A DNA stretch of 64,000 nucleotides from Erythrobacter insulae (GTDB lineage Bacteria; Pseudomonadota; Alphaproteobacteria; Sphingomonadales; Sphingomonadaceae). This document shows positions 16,730 through 26,197 of this stretch, in pieces. Where the stretch lies: positions 748,501-812,500 of the forward strand of contig NZ_VHJK01000001.1 of assembly GCF_007004095.1 (NCBI RefSeq), in the 5' to 3' direction. The notes under the pieces are model-generated. The model worked only from the letters and a program-made list of their open reading frames with translations, ran no database searches and had not been told where the DNA came from. Position 1 is the stretch's first letter. Every line of letters begins with the position of its first letter. The position numbers and the translations under genes are program-made.

Positions 16730-16917
16730 ACCACATCAATGTCAAAGACTGTCTCACAAGCAGAAATTTTGGAAATGTGAAAATAGTGAGTCGCCAACCA
16801 ATTAGAATCGCAAGATCGCGTTCTTGGTCACCAAAATTCCATTTTCAGCAAATGCGCGAACAAGAATTGGGATCGTTTACCCAACATTTAGAAGCCATGG
16901 CAGCCTTAAGTATCTGA
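16726..16917 (+). CDS. Possible small basic protein of 63 residues
   Basis: The frame starts at ATG 16726, overlapping the stop of the preceding small frame, and encodes MNHINVKDCLTSRNFGNVKI followed by a basic, Ser/Arg-rich segment and a mildly acidic tail. The AT-rich composition matches the surrounding accessory DNA. No known domain was recognised. Codon quality is poor, so this may not be a gene. Confidence 0.2.
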   Translation: MNHINVKDCLTSRNFGNVKIVSRQPIRIARSRSWSPKFHFQQMREQELGSFTQHLEAMAALSI

Positions 16918-17002
16918 ATTTAAACAACTGTACAGCCGAACAAGATGTCTGATAGGGACCTGTACGGCCTAATGCATTGTTTTAATTGACTCTTTTTGGG
17001 GT

Positions 17003-17143
17003 GCGAACAAGAGTACAGCTATTTCCCCATTACGCAGTCATATCACGCCCCTCGTGTGCTTTCTCGCGCCGGTCTCATCCACTGTTTTCAGCGTAGCTTT
17101 CTAGTACGACAACTTTCCCTATAATTCTTGTACTCTTGTTCGC
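17003..17143. repeat. 15-base perfect inverted repeat around a 111-base interior
   Basis: GCGAACAAGAGTACA at 17003-17017 is the exact reverse complement of 17129-17143. The AT-rich interior has no gene. Such a pair could be the ends of a miniature transposable element or a protected structure in a non-coding transcript. Confidence 0.6.
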
Positions 17144-17234
17144 CTGTAACTCCTGCAATGATTTCAGTGGCTTATTGCGCAACAAGAATTTTGATGCCTT
17201 GTTCACCTGTAACTTTCGCAACAATTTCAATGAC
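17135..17234. repeat. Imperfect 37-base direct repeat, 63-base period
   Basis: The segment starting CTTGTTCGCCTGTAAC at 17135 recurs at 17198 as CTTGTTCACCTGTAAC and stays similar for 37 bases (29 identities). All eight differences are transitions. The first copy overlaps one arm of the 15-base inverted repeat. Confidence 0.55.
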
Positions 17235-17429
17235 GTACCGGATCGCAGCCGGAAAGCCGATTAGGGACAATTCTGTGCCTATATGCGAAAAATTGAAAAC
17301 ACTCAGATTCCGCGCTCAGCGCCACCCGTGCCGTATGAGTCTTCTCTAGAAGGACCCTGACCCCTCGTGGGACGACCTGGGCCCCAGAGGGACGCGCTGA
17401 AACCACGTGGGACGCTCTGGGACTCTAGA

Positions 17430-18965
17430 TTAGCTAGGCAAGAAAAATCCGCTTTCCGCTTCGCGCGCAGCCCCTGTCGCCACCAGCGTTTGGAGCACTT
17501 CGGTGACCCGCGCTTTACGCTTGGCGGTGGTGCGGCCCTTGAACAGGGTTGCGAGCGCTTCGGCGGGCAGCGGCGCTTCGGCTTCGGCGAGCACATCGCG
17601 CACGGTGCGGATTTGTTCGAGGCCATCGGCAGGCCATTGACGTTCTTCGATCAGCACGGCTTCGCCAAGGTCGGCCTCCACCTGCTCGCTGCCGGAAACC
17701 TTGTGGCCAAGGCGCGGAATCTGGAAATTGGGGCGCAGCCAGCGGACAAGCCCGCGCTTTTCCTCCGCCGCGCGTTCCTGATTGAGTGCGACAAGCCGGG
17801 TGAGCAATTCCTCCTCGGCTTCCTCCTGGTCCTCGCTCTTGTGCGAGGTAGGTGTGGTCGCGCCGGGCCGCCCGACCAGCCGCTCGCCCAGGTCTTCCCA
17901 GCCATAGGCCGCAAAGACTTCGCGGTCGATTTCGTCATGGATGTCCTTGAGCACGGATATCAACCCGGCCTCATGGATGTCCTTTTCCTTTTGCGCCAAT
18001 GGCTCGACCTCCGCGCCCCCCTCCAGCTCGCGCAGGCGTTCGAGCACATTGTACATGTCCGTCATGGTGAGGAAGTCGTGCTCGGTGAGGCGTTCTTTAC
18101 GGAAGGCATCGAGGCGCTCGCCAAGACCGTCGAGCCTAGCGGATTGGGCGTCAGTAAGAGTTGGGAAAGGGAAGGGATCGAAGCAGCGGGTCTTCGTCCA
18201 ACGAGCAGGGCCGACGAATGCTCCCATTGAGGAGGCGTTCGCCTTTACCCACTCCCAGTGCGCCCGCGAAGACAGCGTGGCAAGATGGGCGCCTCGCGAA
18301 ATCGCGACATTAACAAGCATATTATCCGGCAGAGTATCGTGTTCGAGGAACTGGAAGAACCTTTGAGCCGCTGTTTCAATTGTCGCGATGTACCGATCCA
18401 AACCCTTTAATGCCGGCCTGAATGCCGACCGAGCTTCTCCAAAAACCCACCAATTTTTTCGGTATGACTCACGATTGTTTTGGTCTCTCTCCGGTTTCAC
18501 AGTTTCCAGAATGTGTTGGTAGACGGCTGGGAACTTGCTCTGGACTTCGTCGATCGACAATCCGAATAAATCGATAACCATGACACCTCTCGGCCGCTGC
18601 CCGATGTCCCGGCCATTTCGATAACGAACGATATGTCGATCAAGGCTGTCGATTCTACCCAACCCAAGGTTAGCCGCAGTCTTTGGCTCAACGATAAAAC
18701 CTGAGCCATGCAATTTCACGCCCGGACTAGAGACATCCTCATTCGATATGAGAGCGACCACTTTGCTTACATCGGCACCAAGCCTCAGGTTCGCAGTAAT
18801 CTTCCCCTCATCGCTCTCCAACTGCACATTAGGTGTATCGCTATTGAGCTCGCTCTCATGCGCCACTTTGGCCAGCTTGCCGGGACGCTCGCCGCGCACA
18901 GCCACAGTCATGGCAATCCGTACGGCCGCGCGCTCGCTGCCCTTCACCCACGGGTGATCGGGCAC
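17430..18965 (-). pseudogene. C-terminal part of an MmeI-like restriction-modification protein (split by frameshift)
   Basis: This 511-codon frame begins MPDHPWVKGSERAAVRIAMT, which continues directly, in the next reading frame, the methyltransferase domain of the frame at 18944-21100. It holds the target-recognition part (DIGQRPRGVMVIDLFG; RKNWWVFGEARSAFRPALKG; GPARWTKTRCFDPFPFP) and a helical C-terminal region with a winged-helix-like end (APLPAEALATLFKG through VTEVLQTLVATGAA). In type IIL/MmeI-like enzymes this half decides which DNA sequence is recognised. Alone it lacks the start of the domain, so it is probably not expressed as a useful protein unless ribosomes shift frame. It ends before AT-rich DNA. 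Confidence 0.75.
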
Positions 18966-21100
18966 GGCATAGACCAGCGATAGCGGCAGCTTCGCGTCAT
19001 ATGCTTTTCCACCACCCGGCGGCTGAATGTCTGGGTGATCGAATTGGTTGTGATAAAGCCGAAACGGCGCAGCGGGTTCTCGCCTTTCGCCTTCGCAGGC
19101 GGCTTCGCGAGCAAGCGTGTTGCCGCCTCATCCCAGAAATGCATCACGAAATCGGCCCCGCCCGGCACACCCTTGCGCGCTTTCCATGCCGCCTCGGCAT
19201 AGCCATCGCCCAGTTCGGCGCGCATATCCTTACCCCCGATAAAGGGCGGGTTCCCGACGATGAATTCCACTTCCGGCCATTCGGCGCGGCGCGGGTTTTC
19301 GTATCTATGCAGTTCCACCTGCGCATCGGGATCAGGGATTTGCTCGCCAGTGATAGGATGGAGCTTCATCGTCTCCCCATCCCACCGCGTCATCGGCGTG
19401 CCATCCTCGTTGCGCAGCAATTCCTGCTTGTCGAAAGCGAGAATGGCATCCTGTTCCTTGATGGTGCCATAGGCATCAAGGATCGGTTCACTGAGTTCAG
19501 ACGCCCCACCGAAGGTACGGATCTGCCATTTGAGATAGCCAATCCACAACACGAGATCCGCGATCGGCACCGCACGGGGATTAATCTCAAGCCCAAAAAA
19601 TTGCCCTGGATCGACTGTGAAACGACCCTGCGCCCGCTGCGCCCTCTTTCCTGTAGTCCAGTATTCAGGGTGATCACTGATCTTGCTGGGTTGCCCACCG
19701 AGGTTCTCAATCGCTTCGAGCACCTCTCCTTCGAGCTTCTTCATTAATTCGAATGCGACATACAGAAAGTTGCCTGTACCGCACGCGGGGTCCAACACTC
19801 TTGTAGAGCAAAGTTGGCGATGAAAGGCTTGCACTGCCCGCAACGCGCCTCGCTCGTCTTTCTGACTTAGGCAGTCTTGTGCCAGAGCCTGAGCCTCACT
19901 CCAATCAGCCCTTAATGGCTCGATGATTGTGGGGATCACAAGACGCTCAACATAAACGCGCGGAGTAAAGTGCGCCCCAAGTTTGCCGCGCTCTCGACTA
20001 TCAAGCGCTCGTTCAAGCAGTGTTCCGAAAATTGCAGGCTCGACATCGCGCCATTCCTTGCGGGCGGCCAACCACAATTCCCGAATATCGTCAGGATCGA
20101 GGTCCAGCGCCTGGCAATCACGAAACAGTTCGCCATTAAAGCGCTTCAGGGACTGCTCAAGACCGGAATGGAAGCCGCCCTCATCCATCGTCCGCCAAAG
20201 GCTCTCAAGTGCCGGAGTAAAAGCCTCTGGGGCATCGATCATGCGTTCAAGCATCGCCTCAAACGGTTTGCGGTCTTCTCCTAGTTTGGGCGGGATGAGC
20301 CGCACGTCTTCGGCAAACATCGTAAAGAGACAACGCATCAGAAATTCTGCGATCGCCTTTGGGTGATGATCGCCCTTTCGCTCCAAGTTTTTGGCGATCT
20401 TGGCCAGACGCTTGGCGATGTCTTCAGTTACAACTGCCGAGATTCTTGTAGGGTCGAGGCTTTGTGGATCGGTCCAAATTGCCCGAAGTCGTTCTTGCAC
20501 CTCTTCATCGAGCAAATCATCCATCGACAAACGGAAAGACTGGCGATCAGGGAAATGAGCGTAGTTCCGCCCTTGTCCTGAGAAATCGGCATAGACTTCA
20601 ATCACATTTCCGATGTCTGCAATTAGCAAGAAGGGCGGATAATTGTGATCATCAGGAAGGGCTCGCGCATAGCCTTCAGCCTGCTTCTTGGCCGCGACCA
20701 TGATCTTGTCCCAAGTCTTGGTCCCGCGCTTGGCCTGTCCAAGTTTCTGGGTAGTCTCGATGCCTGCTAATTCGAGTTGCTCTGAGGCCCGCTCTTTCTG
20801 CCGCTTGGCGGACTGTTTTGCCTCCAGAATGAAGCAGTCCCGCTTGTAGCAATCTATACGGCCGGAACTGGTTGAGCCGTTGGGATGCCTGAATGTGACC
20901 TGGCGCTCATAAACATAGTCATTGAGCCGGTTTTCTTCCTTGGCCATCGCAGGGCGATCAGCCCCAAGCGCACGGGCCAAGTCGGAAACGAAAGTTTGAT
21001 AATTTGCAAGCTCAGAGCCACCAGATTCCTTGGCTTCTGATATAAGTGCCTTGAGTGCTGATTGGTTGGTTTCGACCATAGATATGAGTGATGCCGGCAT
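18944..21100 (-). pseudogene. N-terminal part of an MmeI-like restriction-modification protein: nuclease plus DNA methyltransferase
   Basis: The 718-codon frame has an N-terminal PD-(D/E)XK nuclease site, D83-x9-E93-A-K95 (ID...ILEAK), the same spacing as the catalytic D-x9-ExK of MmeI. A helical linker follows, then an adenine-methyltransferase domain with LGAHFTP (374-380), SAM-binding DPACGTGNF (437-445), FGLEINPRAVPIADLVLW and catalytic NPPF (617-620). The last 16 or so residues, after VVEKHM, are out of frame: the expected DAKLPLSLVYAVPDHPWV is read one frame over and continues in the neighbouring frame. Cutting and modification would sit in one chain of about 1,230 residues if repaired. 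It is transcribed divergently from the gene at 21333. Confidence 0.82.
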
Positions 21101-21332
21101 GTAATTGTGAGCGCAACAGATTAGTCGAGCTTGCGGGTTAGCCCTGGGGCGGGCGTAACTCTTGCTGGAGTATGTTTCCGTCTGCTGGGCGTCCTAATGA
21201 TGGTGATTGCGAATTGCGTGACAGTCGCCTGTAAGCCGAAAAGGTGACGACGGGTCTCGGTAAGATACAGCTACTTGTCATTGAGATACTTTCGGCTGTT
21301 GCGCGCTCCGCTGCCGCGGCTAAGGAATCTTC

Positions 21333-22535
21333 ATGGACTTTTTGGATCAACCGCCGTGGCTCAAAATCATGCAAAACGGCTCAGTGGGGGAGGCGCGGAC
21401 TAAGGCCTTCTTGCTTGACCGCTTCTGGGTGCTCGAACGTTCGGTCGACATCGACGGCGCCGATTTCCTGGTGCAGCCACGCTCGCTTGGCTCACGTTTC
21501 ACCGACCGCACGCCACCCAACATCGGCGTCGTCCAAGCCAAATATTTTCAAGACACCAAGACCGTTCATCACATCCCGCGGAACTATGTCCTCGACGAAC
21601 AAGGCTTCGCGCTGGATGGTTTCTTCGCCGTGTTACACGTCGGTGCGATCGATGAGGCAAAGATCTTCATGTTGTCCGCAGAGCAGATGAAGCAGACACT
21701 CGACCAAACGGTCGAGAAGTCGCCCCGTTTCGTTGTCGGCAAGAAGGCACTAGCCGACAAGTTCCGGGTCGACCAGCATCGCCGGCAGGCGCTCGATCGG
21801 ATCGAGCATGCCATCACTGCTCGCACGCTCACGCAATCGCTCCACTTCTACGATCGCGTCAATATCCCGCTCTATAAGATCACATTGGATGACATAGCTT
21901 ATCGGTACAAACTGCCGATACCCAACGATCAAACGGACATCGCGAAGACCTATCTCGAATATCGAGAACATCTCAAATGGCTGACCTACGAGATCGAGGA
22001 GGGGCTTACAATCATTGATAAAATCATGCAGGAGCCCGATCCGCGGGTTGCCCTCGTGGAACGAGAAAAGCTCGAGGAATACCGAAGCGGCCGAACCTAT
22101 AGAGACGGTTTGACCTTCGCCACGCGTAAAGTCGACCTCGACTGGCCCTACCTCGTCGAGGCGCTCGACCAACATGATACGCGGATAGCGGCACTCGAGG
22201 CGGTCGGCCAGCTCGAACGCTTCGTCGATCTGTCGCAGGCCGTGAAGGACGAAGCGATCCGCCTCGCCAGCGATTTCGATCCCGGCGCGGTGGCCGAAAA
22301 ATACCTTTGGATGCGGCTCAACTATAACGTGAAGACGCTCGGCTTCGACCGCCTCTCCTTGACTCTTAAGGATGCAAAGCCGGGTTCCTCGACTTACAGG
22401 CTCAATGGCTCAAGCCATCTGAACGCATCCAAGGGGAATGTTGATGTCGTCAAAGCAGCAAGGGGCCTTTGGAATCTGCTCATGACGAAGATCTTGTTCG
22501 ATATCTGTCCAGCGCTCCGGGACGAAGAAGACTGA
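21333..22535 (+). CDS. Nuclease-like protein with a GE...D...QxK core, putative defence gene
   Basis: The 400-residue protein begins with a region resembling DUF4365/Mrr-type PD-(D/E)XK folds: GEARTKAFLLDRF (residue 18 on), then DIDGADFLV with the acidic metal ligand, then GVVQAKYF, where Gln-x-Lys replaces Glu-x-Lys as in QxK nucleases, then a hydrophobic strand GFFAVLHVG. From about residue 140 the chain is charged and helical with no recognised domain. The following AbiJ-like gene starts 8 bases after the stop, so the two form a unit. The position, in an island between a restriction enzyme and a CHAT protein, suggests phage defence. The nuclease assignment comes from motif reading only. 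Confidence 0.55.
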   Translation: MDFLDQPPWLKIMQNGSVGEARTKAFLLDRFWVLERSVDIDGADFLVQPRSLGSRFTDRTPPNIGVVQAKYFQDTKTVHHIPRNYVLDEQGFALDGFFAVLHVGAIDEAKIFMLSAEQMKQTLDQTVEKSPRFVVGKKALADKFRVDQHRRQALDRIEHAITARTLTQSLHFYDRVNIPLYKITLDDIAYRYKLPIPNDQTDIAKTYLEYREHLKWLTYEIEEGLTIIDKIMQEPDPRVALVEREKLEEYRSGRTYRDGLTFATRKVDLDWPYLVEALDQHDTRIAALEAVGQLERFVDLSQAVKDEAIRLASDFDPGAVAEKYLWMRLNYNVKTLGFDRLSLTLKDAKPGSSTYRLNGSSHLNASKGNVDVVKAARGLWNLLMTKILFDICPALRDEED

Positions 22536-22543
22536 AGGCAGGC

Positions 22544-23344
22544 ATGACAGACTCAGACTCTTTTTCCGAACGACACGGCCTCCACGGCGGCGACGCCGAG
22601 ATCGTCACCCGGGAGGACGCCCCAGAGGAGGTTCGCGCCGCTGTGCTAATGCTCGGCTATGCCGCCGGCATGGGACCGGGCGCTCTGCGAGACATAATCT
22701 GCGAGGTTTTGTTAAAGCGCCCAGATCCAAACAACTGGTCTCCTGGGAACATCGAAAACGAGGTTCATCGGCTGGTCGATGAAGCGCCATGGTACCAGAT
22801 ATATGACATCGCCGAGCGCATCCATGCCAAACTAATGCGAGACAATTCTTCGGGCACCAAACAGGCGGATTATGCGCGCCGCCTGACTCAGGTCTTTCGC
22901 GAGCACGGCATCGGTTGGCAGATGAAAGAGGGTCGCATAATCTTTCGCGGTTCGGAAGCCTTCTCATTAGCGACACGGGATGCCGTCGCCATCATGCGCG
23001 AGGCCGGCACGCCGACCGCCGCGAACGAAATCCGCGAAGCACTCAGGGACATTTCGCGCCGGCCAGCGGCAGACGTTACCGGCGCGATCCAGCATGCGAT
23101 GGCATCGCTTGAATGCGTTGCGCGCGAGATCGACGGGAGCTCCGATACGCTTGGCCAGATTATCAAGCGGCTCACCGTCCCGCCGCCGCTCGATGGTGCG
23201 CTCCATCGCCTTTGGGGCTTCGCCTCCGAACAGGGGCGCCATATCCAGGAAGGCCGCGAACCCAGCTTCAAAGAGGCAGAACTGGTGGTCACCGTCGCGT
23301 CCGCCGTCAGCGTATATCTTTTGCGGCATTCAGCCCGCCGTTAG
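22544..23344 (+). CDS. AbiJ-like abortive infection protein (AbiJ NTD4-type N-terminus)
   Basis: This encodes 266 residues from ATG 22544; a longer in-frame start at 22469 would lie inside the previous gene. The N-terminal 95 residues (FSERHG; REDAPEEVRAAVLMLGYAAG; EVHRLVDEAPWYQIYDIAE) resemble the AbiJ N-terminal domain 4 found fused to toxin-like domains in phage-exclusion proteins. The C-terminus is helical (ECVAREIDGSSDTLGQIIKRL and GALHRLWGFASEQGRHIQEG) and resembles the abortive-infection C-terminal helical domain, which is HEPN-related. No clear HEPN RxxxxH active site was found. It is coupled to the nuclease-like gene upstream, and its transcript converges on the CHAT gene. Confidence 0.6.
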   Translation: MTDSDSFSERHGLHGGDAEIVTREDAPEEVRAAVLMLGYAAGMGPGALRDIICEVLLKRPDPNNWSPGNIENEVHRLVDEAPWYQIYDIAERIHAKLMRDNSSGTKQADYARRLTQVFREHGIGWQMKEGRIIFRGSEAFSLATRDAVAIMREAGTPTAANEIREALRDISRRPAADVTGAIQHAMASLECVAREIDGSSDTLGQIIKRLTVPPPLDGALHRLWGFASEQGRHIQEGREPSFKEAELVVTVASAVSVYLLRHSARR

Positions 23345-23640
23345 CATTCGCTTGCACAGGTGATTGCTAATGCAGCAATGCGGACGTCAGCTCTCGGAAA
23401 ACGTAAATCTGCAACCAGCCCAGCGTGGGTCGTTTCGCTAAGCCAATAGCGAACTAGTGAAAGCACAGGACGATACCGACTGGATATCACCGTCGCAGCT
23501 CGAATTTCATTGAACGAACCTCCAAGGTTCGCCGGAGTTTAGGTCACATGAGCGTCTGCCCATTAAGCCTCGCACTGCAGCCGCAACTCGTCGTTGTTGA
23601 TCAGGAACCATCGTTCCCCGCGATGGATCTCATTGTACGA
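23345..23640. other. Convergent intergenic stretch, no gene seen
   Basis: This 296-base gap lies between the convergent AbiJ-like and CHAT genes. It contains a perfect-arm hairpin, CGAACCT...AGGTTCG around 23513-23529, that could help termination but lacks a T-run. No convincing coding frame was found on either strand. Confidence 0.4.
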
Positions 23641-25851
23641 TTAATCTGATTTTCTGGTCATACCATTTTCAACGAGCTCACGAAGCTCAGGCGGATAGAA
23701 CTGGGCAGCGATCGATCCATCGTCGATCAGGATATTTTCGGAATTGCCAAGCTGTACATAGCGGATCGCCTCCGACCGGGCGATCACGGCTTGCGCACGG
23801 CTGATGACCTTCGCGAGGGTCTCCCCCCGATGGTCGGCTATTTGGCTCAGCAACCATTCGAACCATTCGCTATTGCCGGTATTGATATGAAGGTTCACTT
23901 CCGTCTGAAGGGCCGCCCGTGGCGTGGTTTCGTCGACGATAGATCCGACGAGCGCGTCGAGAATCTCTGATGCGAGGGTCATTTGCTGCATCCCCGCGAT
24001 GATCTCGGTCCAATTGAGTGCTCTTTTGCGCGCGGAAAGTGCGGCCGGAATGAAATCAGCGAGACGGTAGATGAGCCGCGCGATAAAGGACGCCGACGCG
24101 CGCCCATCGACCGGCAAAAGGGTCGCCAGGACCGTCAGGGCACCCGCTGCGAGCAATCCGTTGCCGACGGTCGCATGCGATGTCGTATCGACCCCATGGG
24201 TATCGCAGGCGCTCAAAATGACCACAGGCGGGATGCGCGCTTCACCGCGCAGCTGCCACACGTCGACATCCTCCTTGCCAATCCGCAAGGTTGCGACGCC
24301 GGTCTCGGAGTTGCCATTGCCATGCCCATCGAAAATGAGGATCGACGCGTCCGATGCGTTTAGCGCGTCGATAAGCTCCGAGCGTGATGACACCGTTTCG
24401 AAGCGAAGTTCGATCTTGCTTTCAAGACCTTGCGTTACCGCGCCAATCGAACCGATCAAGAGATTGCGTAATGGATCATCGGGCTCGAAGGACGACACAA
24501 CGAGTACGCGATTGATGTCTTCGGGCCTAAGCGTGATGGGCTCGCTAGTTGCAAGCTGGCCGAGCAATACATTTCCCGGCGTCGCGCATATCCTTGAGCA
24601 TTGATAACGTAGCATGAGAGGTAGGTGGCGGACGGGGAGCCATTCCACCGGGGCATCGCTTACAATCTTTAGCGCTCCACCGATTTCCTCGATGAGATCG
24701 ATTCGCTCGGAGCCGACCGCCTCCAGAAGCTCTGATTGTACCCCCGCGAAGAGCCTGGGGGTCTTAATCCGTGCTGCGGGGCTGGTAGCCCGAACGTTAC
24801 GAGCAAAATTGCCGAGCCGCTGATATACGTGGTTGACGCCGGGCGAAAGGCGCATGACCGAAGAAGTAGTCTGTGCAGCCCTGAGCCCCACGGCGGCGGT
24901 AAACACCGCCAAGTCCTTTCTTCGCACTGCGAAAACCCGCTGAGCCTCTGGCGAATCGATAATAGCTTGGCCGAGCTTTTCTTCGACTTCGTTGTGGAGC
25001 CTTTTCTGCCGTTGAAGAATGCGAAGCGCACTGAAGGCAGCGCCGCTCGAATTGGAGGAAGGGCGTACCCTGGCATAGGCATGACGGTAAAGAGCAGGCT
25101 CAACCAGAAATAGAGGAGGATGGAGGAGTGACATGCGATGAAAATCGCGAACGCCAATTCGTTCGCGTAGCGCCTCGACCTCGCGAACACTTTCCCCGAT
25201 TACCCGGGTGTACTCGGCCTCGCTGGAGCCTATGAAAGGTTCCGGCTCACTGGGTTTAAGCTGGGCACGGGCAAGCACCATGTGATTGGGGAGGGTGATA
25301 TTGTGAGCCCAGGCCTTCATCGCAATCGTTTCCGGTGCAGGCTCTTTCCAATCCGGCAAGGCCGCGGTGACGGCATCGCGGCGCGCCGAGGACAACTCGT
25401 CGCCGCGCTCCTCCATGATGGTTTCGCAATAGGCCTTGAGGACTTTCAGATCGAATTTGCCAACCGCAATCGAGCCCCCGCCACCGTCAGACGATACGTG
25501 CAGTATAGACTTGCCGAATGTCGCCGCCCAACATGCCACTCTGCTGGTAATCGTCGCCTCTCCTGAGAAAACCACAACAAACAGCCCAAGATCAGCCTGC
25601 GTCAATCGCTCCAGCGGGGAGATGCTCAACGGCGACCATAGGAGGTGGCGCATACCGCCCATCCGCTGCGCTATCACACCTTCGAGAGGATGAGACGGCT
25701 CGAGGACATCGGCCGGCAGTGATGCGAGCAGGTCAAGCGCCCAAATCATCTCCGGCCAACTCTCGCCGAAGCCTTGGAAGGGCGAAGCGTCTTCAAGGGT
25801 ATCGTCCCCGAGAACGACGAGATAATTGATGCGCAAAGGATCGGGGAACAC
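23641..25851 (-). CDS. CHAT-domain caspase-like protease protein, putative defence effector
   Basis: The 736-residue protein has a C-terminal CHAT protease domain: the catalytic His lies in ILIFDGHGNGN (H510) and the catalytic Cys in VVILSACDTHG (C549), followed by NGLLAAGALTVLATLLPVDG, a segment typical of CHAT proteins. The N-terminal 130 residues contain ADLGLFVVVFSGEATITSRV followed by an alanine-rich helix and GKSILHVS; this pattern resembles TIR or nucleoside-deoxyribosyltransferase-like folds that sense or use nucleotides, a tentative reading. The middle, about 200-440, is helical and unassigned. CHAT proteases cleave partner proteins in several phage-defence systems. No obvious gasdermin or other known CHAT substrate is encoded next to it. 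Confidence 0.75.
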   Translation of the reverse strand: MFPDPLRINYLVVLGDDTLEDASPFQGFGESWPEMIWALDLLASLPADVLEPSHPLEGVIAQRMGGMRHLLWSPLSISPLERLTQADLGLFVVVFSGEATITSRVACWAATFGKSILHVSSDGGGGSIAVGKFDLKVLKAYCETIMEERGDELSSARRDAVTAALPDWKEPAPETIAMKAWAHNITLPNHMVLARAQLKPSEPEPFIGSSEAEYTRVIGESVREVEALRERIGVRDFHRMSLLHPPLFLVEPALYRHAYARVRPSSNSSGAAFSALRILQRQKRLHNEVEEKLGQAIIDSPEAQRVFAVRRKDLAVFTAAVGLRAAQTTSSVMRLSPGVNHVYQRLGNFARNVRATSPAARIKTPRLFAGVQSELLEAVGSERIDLIEEIGGALKIVSDAPVEWLPVRHLPLMLRYQCSRICATPGNVLLGQLATSEPITLRPEDINRVLVVSSFEPDDPLRNLLIGSIGAVTQGLESKIELRFETVSSRSELIDALNASDASILIFDGHGNGNSETGVATLRIGKEDVDVWQLRGEARIPPVVILSACDTHGVDTTSHATVGNGLLAAGALTVLATLLPVDGRASASFIARLIYRLADFIPAALSARKRALNWTEIIAGMQQMTLASEILDALVGSIVDETTPRAALQTEVNLHINTGNSEWFEWLLSQIADHRGETLAKVISRAQAVIARSEAIRYVQLGNSENILIDDGSIAAQFYPPELRELVENGMTRKSD

Positions 25852-26197
25852 AAATCAACCTATTAGAGATTAAGAACCGACGGAACTATGAAACCACCTC
25901 AGTATCGATCGCGACAAGCTCCTGACGGCCGAGCGAGTACCGACTAGCAGGTTCAGTGAGATAAAAAATTGCGTTTTAGCTGATTGGCGAAACCGTACTA
26001 GCTTTAGTTGGCCGGAAGCACGTGAGACCTACCGGGCTGGCGCTTGCAATAGTCTTAGGATGCGCAACGGCGGCTTTCCCCGGCGCCGAACATTAAAGCA
26101 TACTGACCGCTTCCGGCCCAGTACCTAACTCCACCTTTCCAATTCGACCTTGCTTCGATCAGGTCTGCCAAAATGAGGCCGGAAACAGCGAAACTGC
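25852..26197. other. Intergenic stretch, no gene seen
   Basis: The 346 bases between the CHAT start and the integrase stop must include the CHAT promoter on the - strand. No coding frame of quality, RNA gene or strong hairpin with a T-run was recognised. Confidence 0.4.

Larger units (their letters stand above)
16401..17429. other. AT-rich accessory stretch without a clear gene
   Basis: This kilobase is visibly richer in A and T than the flanking genes and has no long coding frame. It holds two copies of TTTGGGGGCA (16418-16427 and 16449-16458), the tRNA-like repeat at 16593-16610, two overlapping small frames (16586-16729 and 16726-16917), a 15-base inverted repeat and an imperfect 37-base direct repeat. 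The right end (17340-17425) carries several GTGGGAC/CTGGGAC words just beyond the end of the restriction gene. Confidence 0.5.

Noticed and set aside
17367..18230. Long + strand frame opposite the restriction gene
   Set aside because: It is the antisense shadow of a GC-rich coding sequence; the - strand frame carries the recognisable domains.
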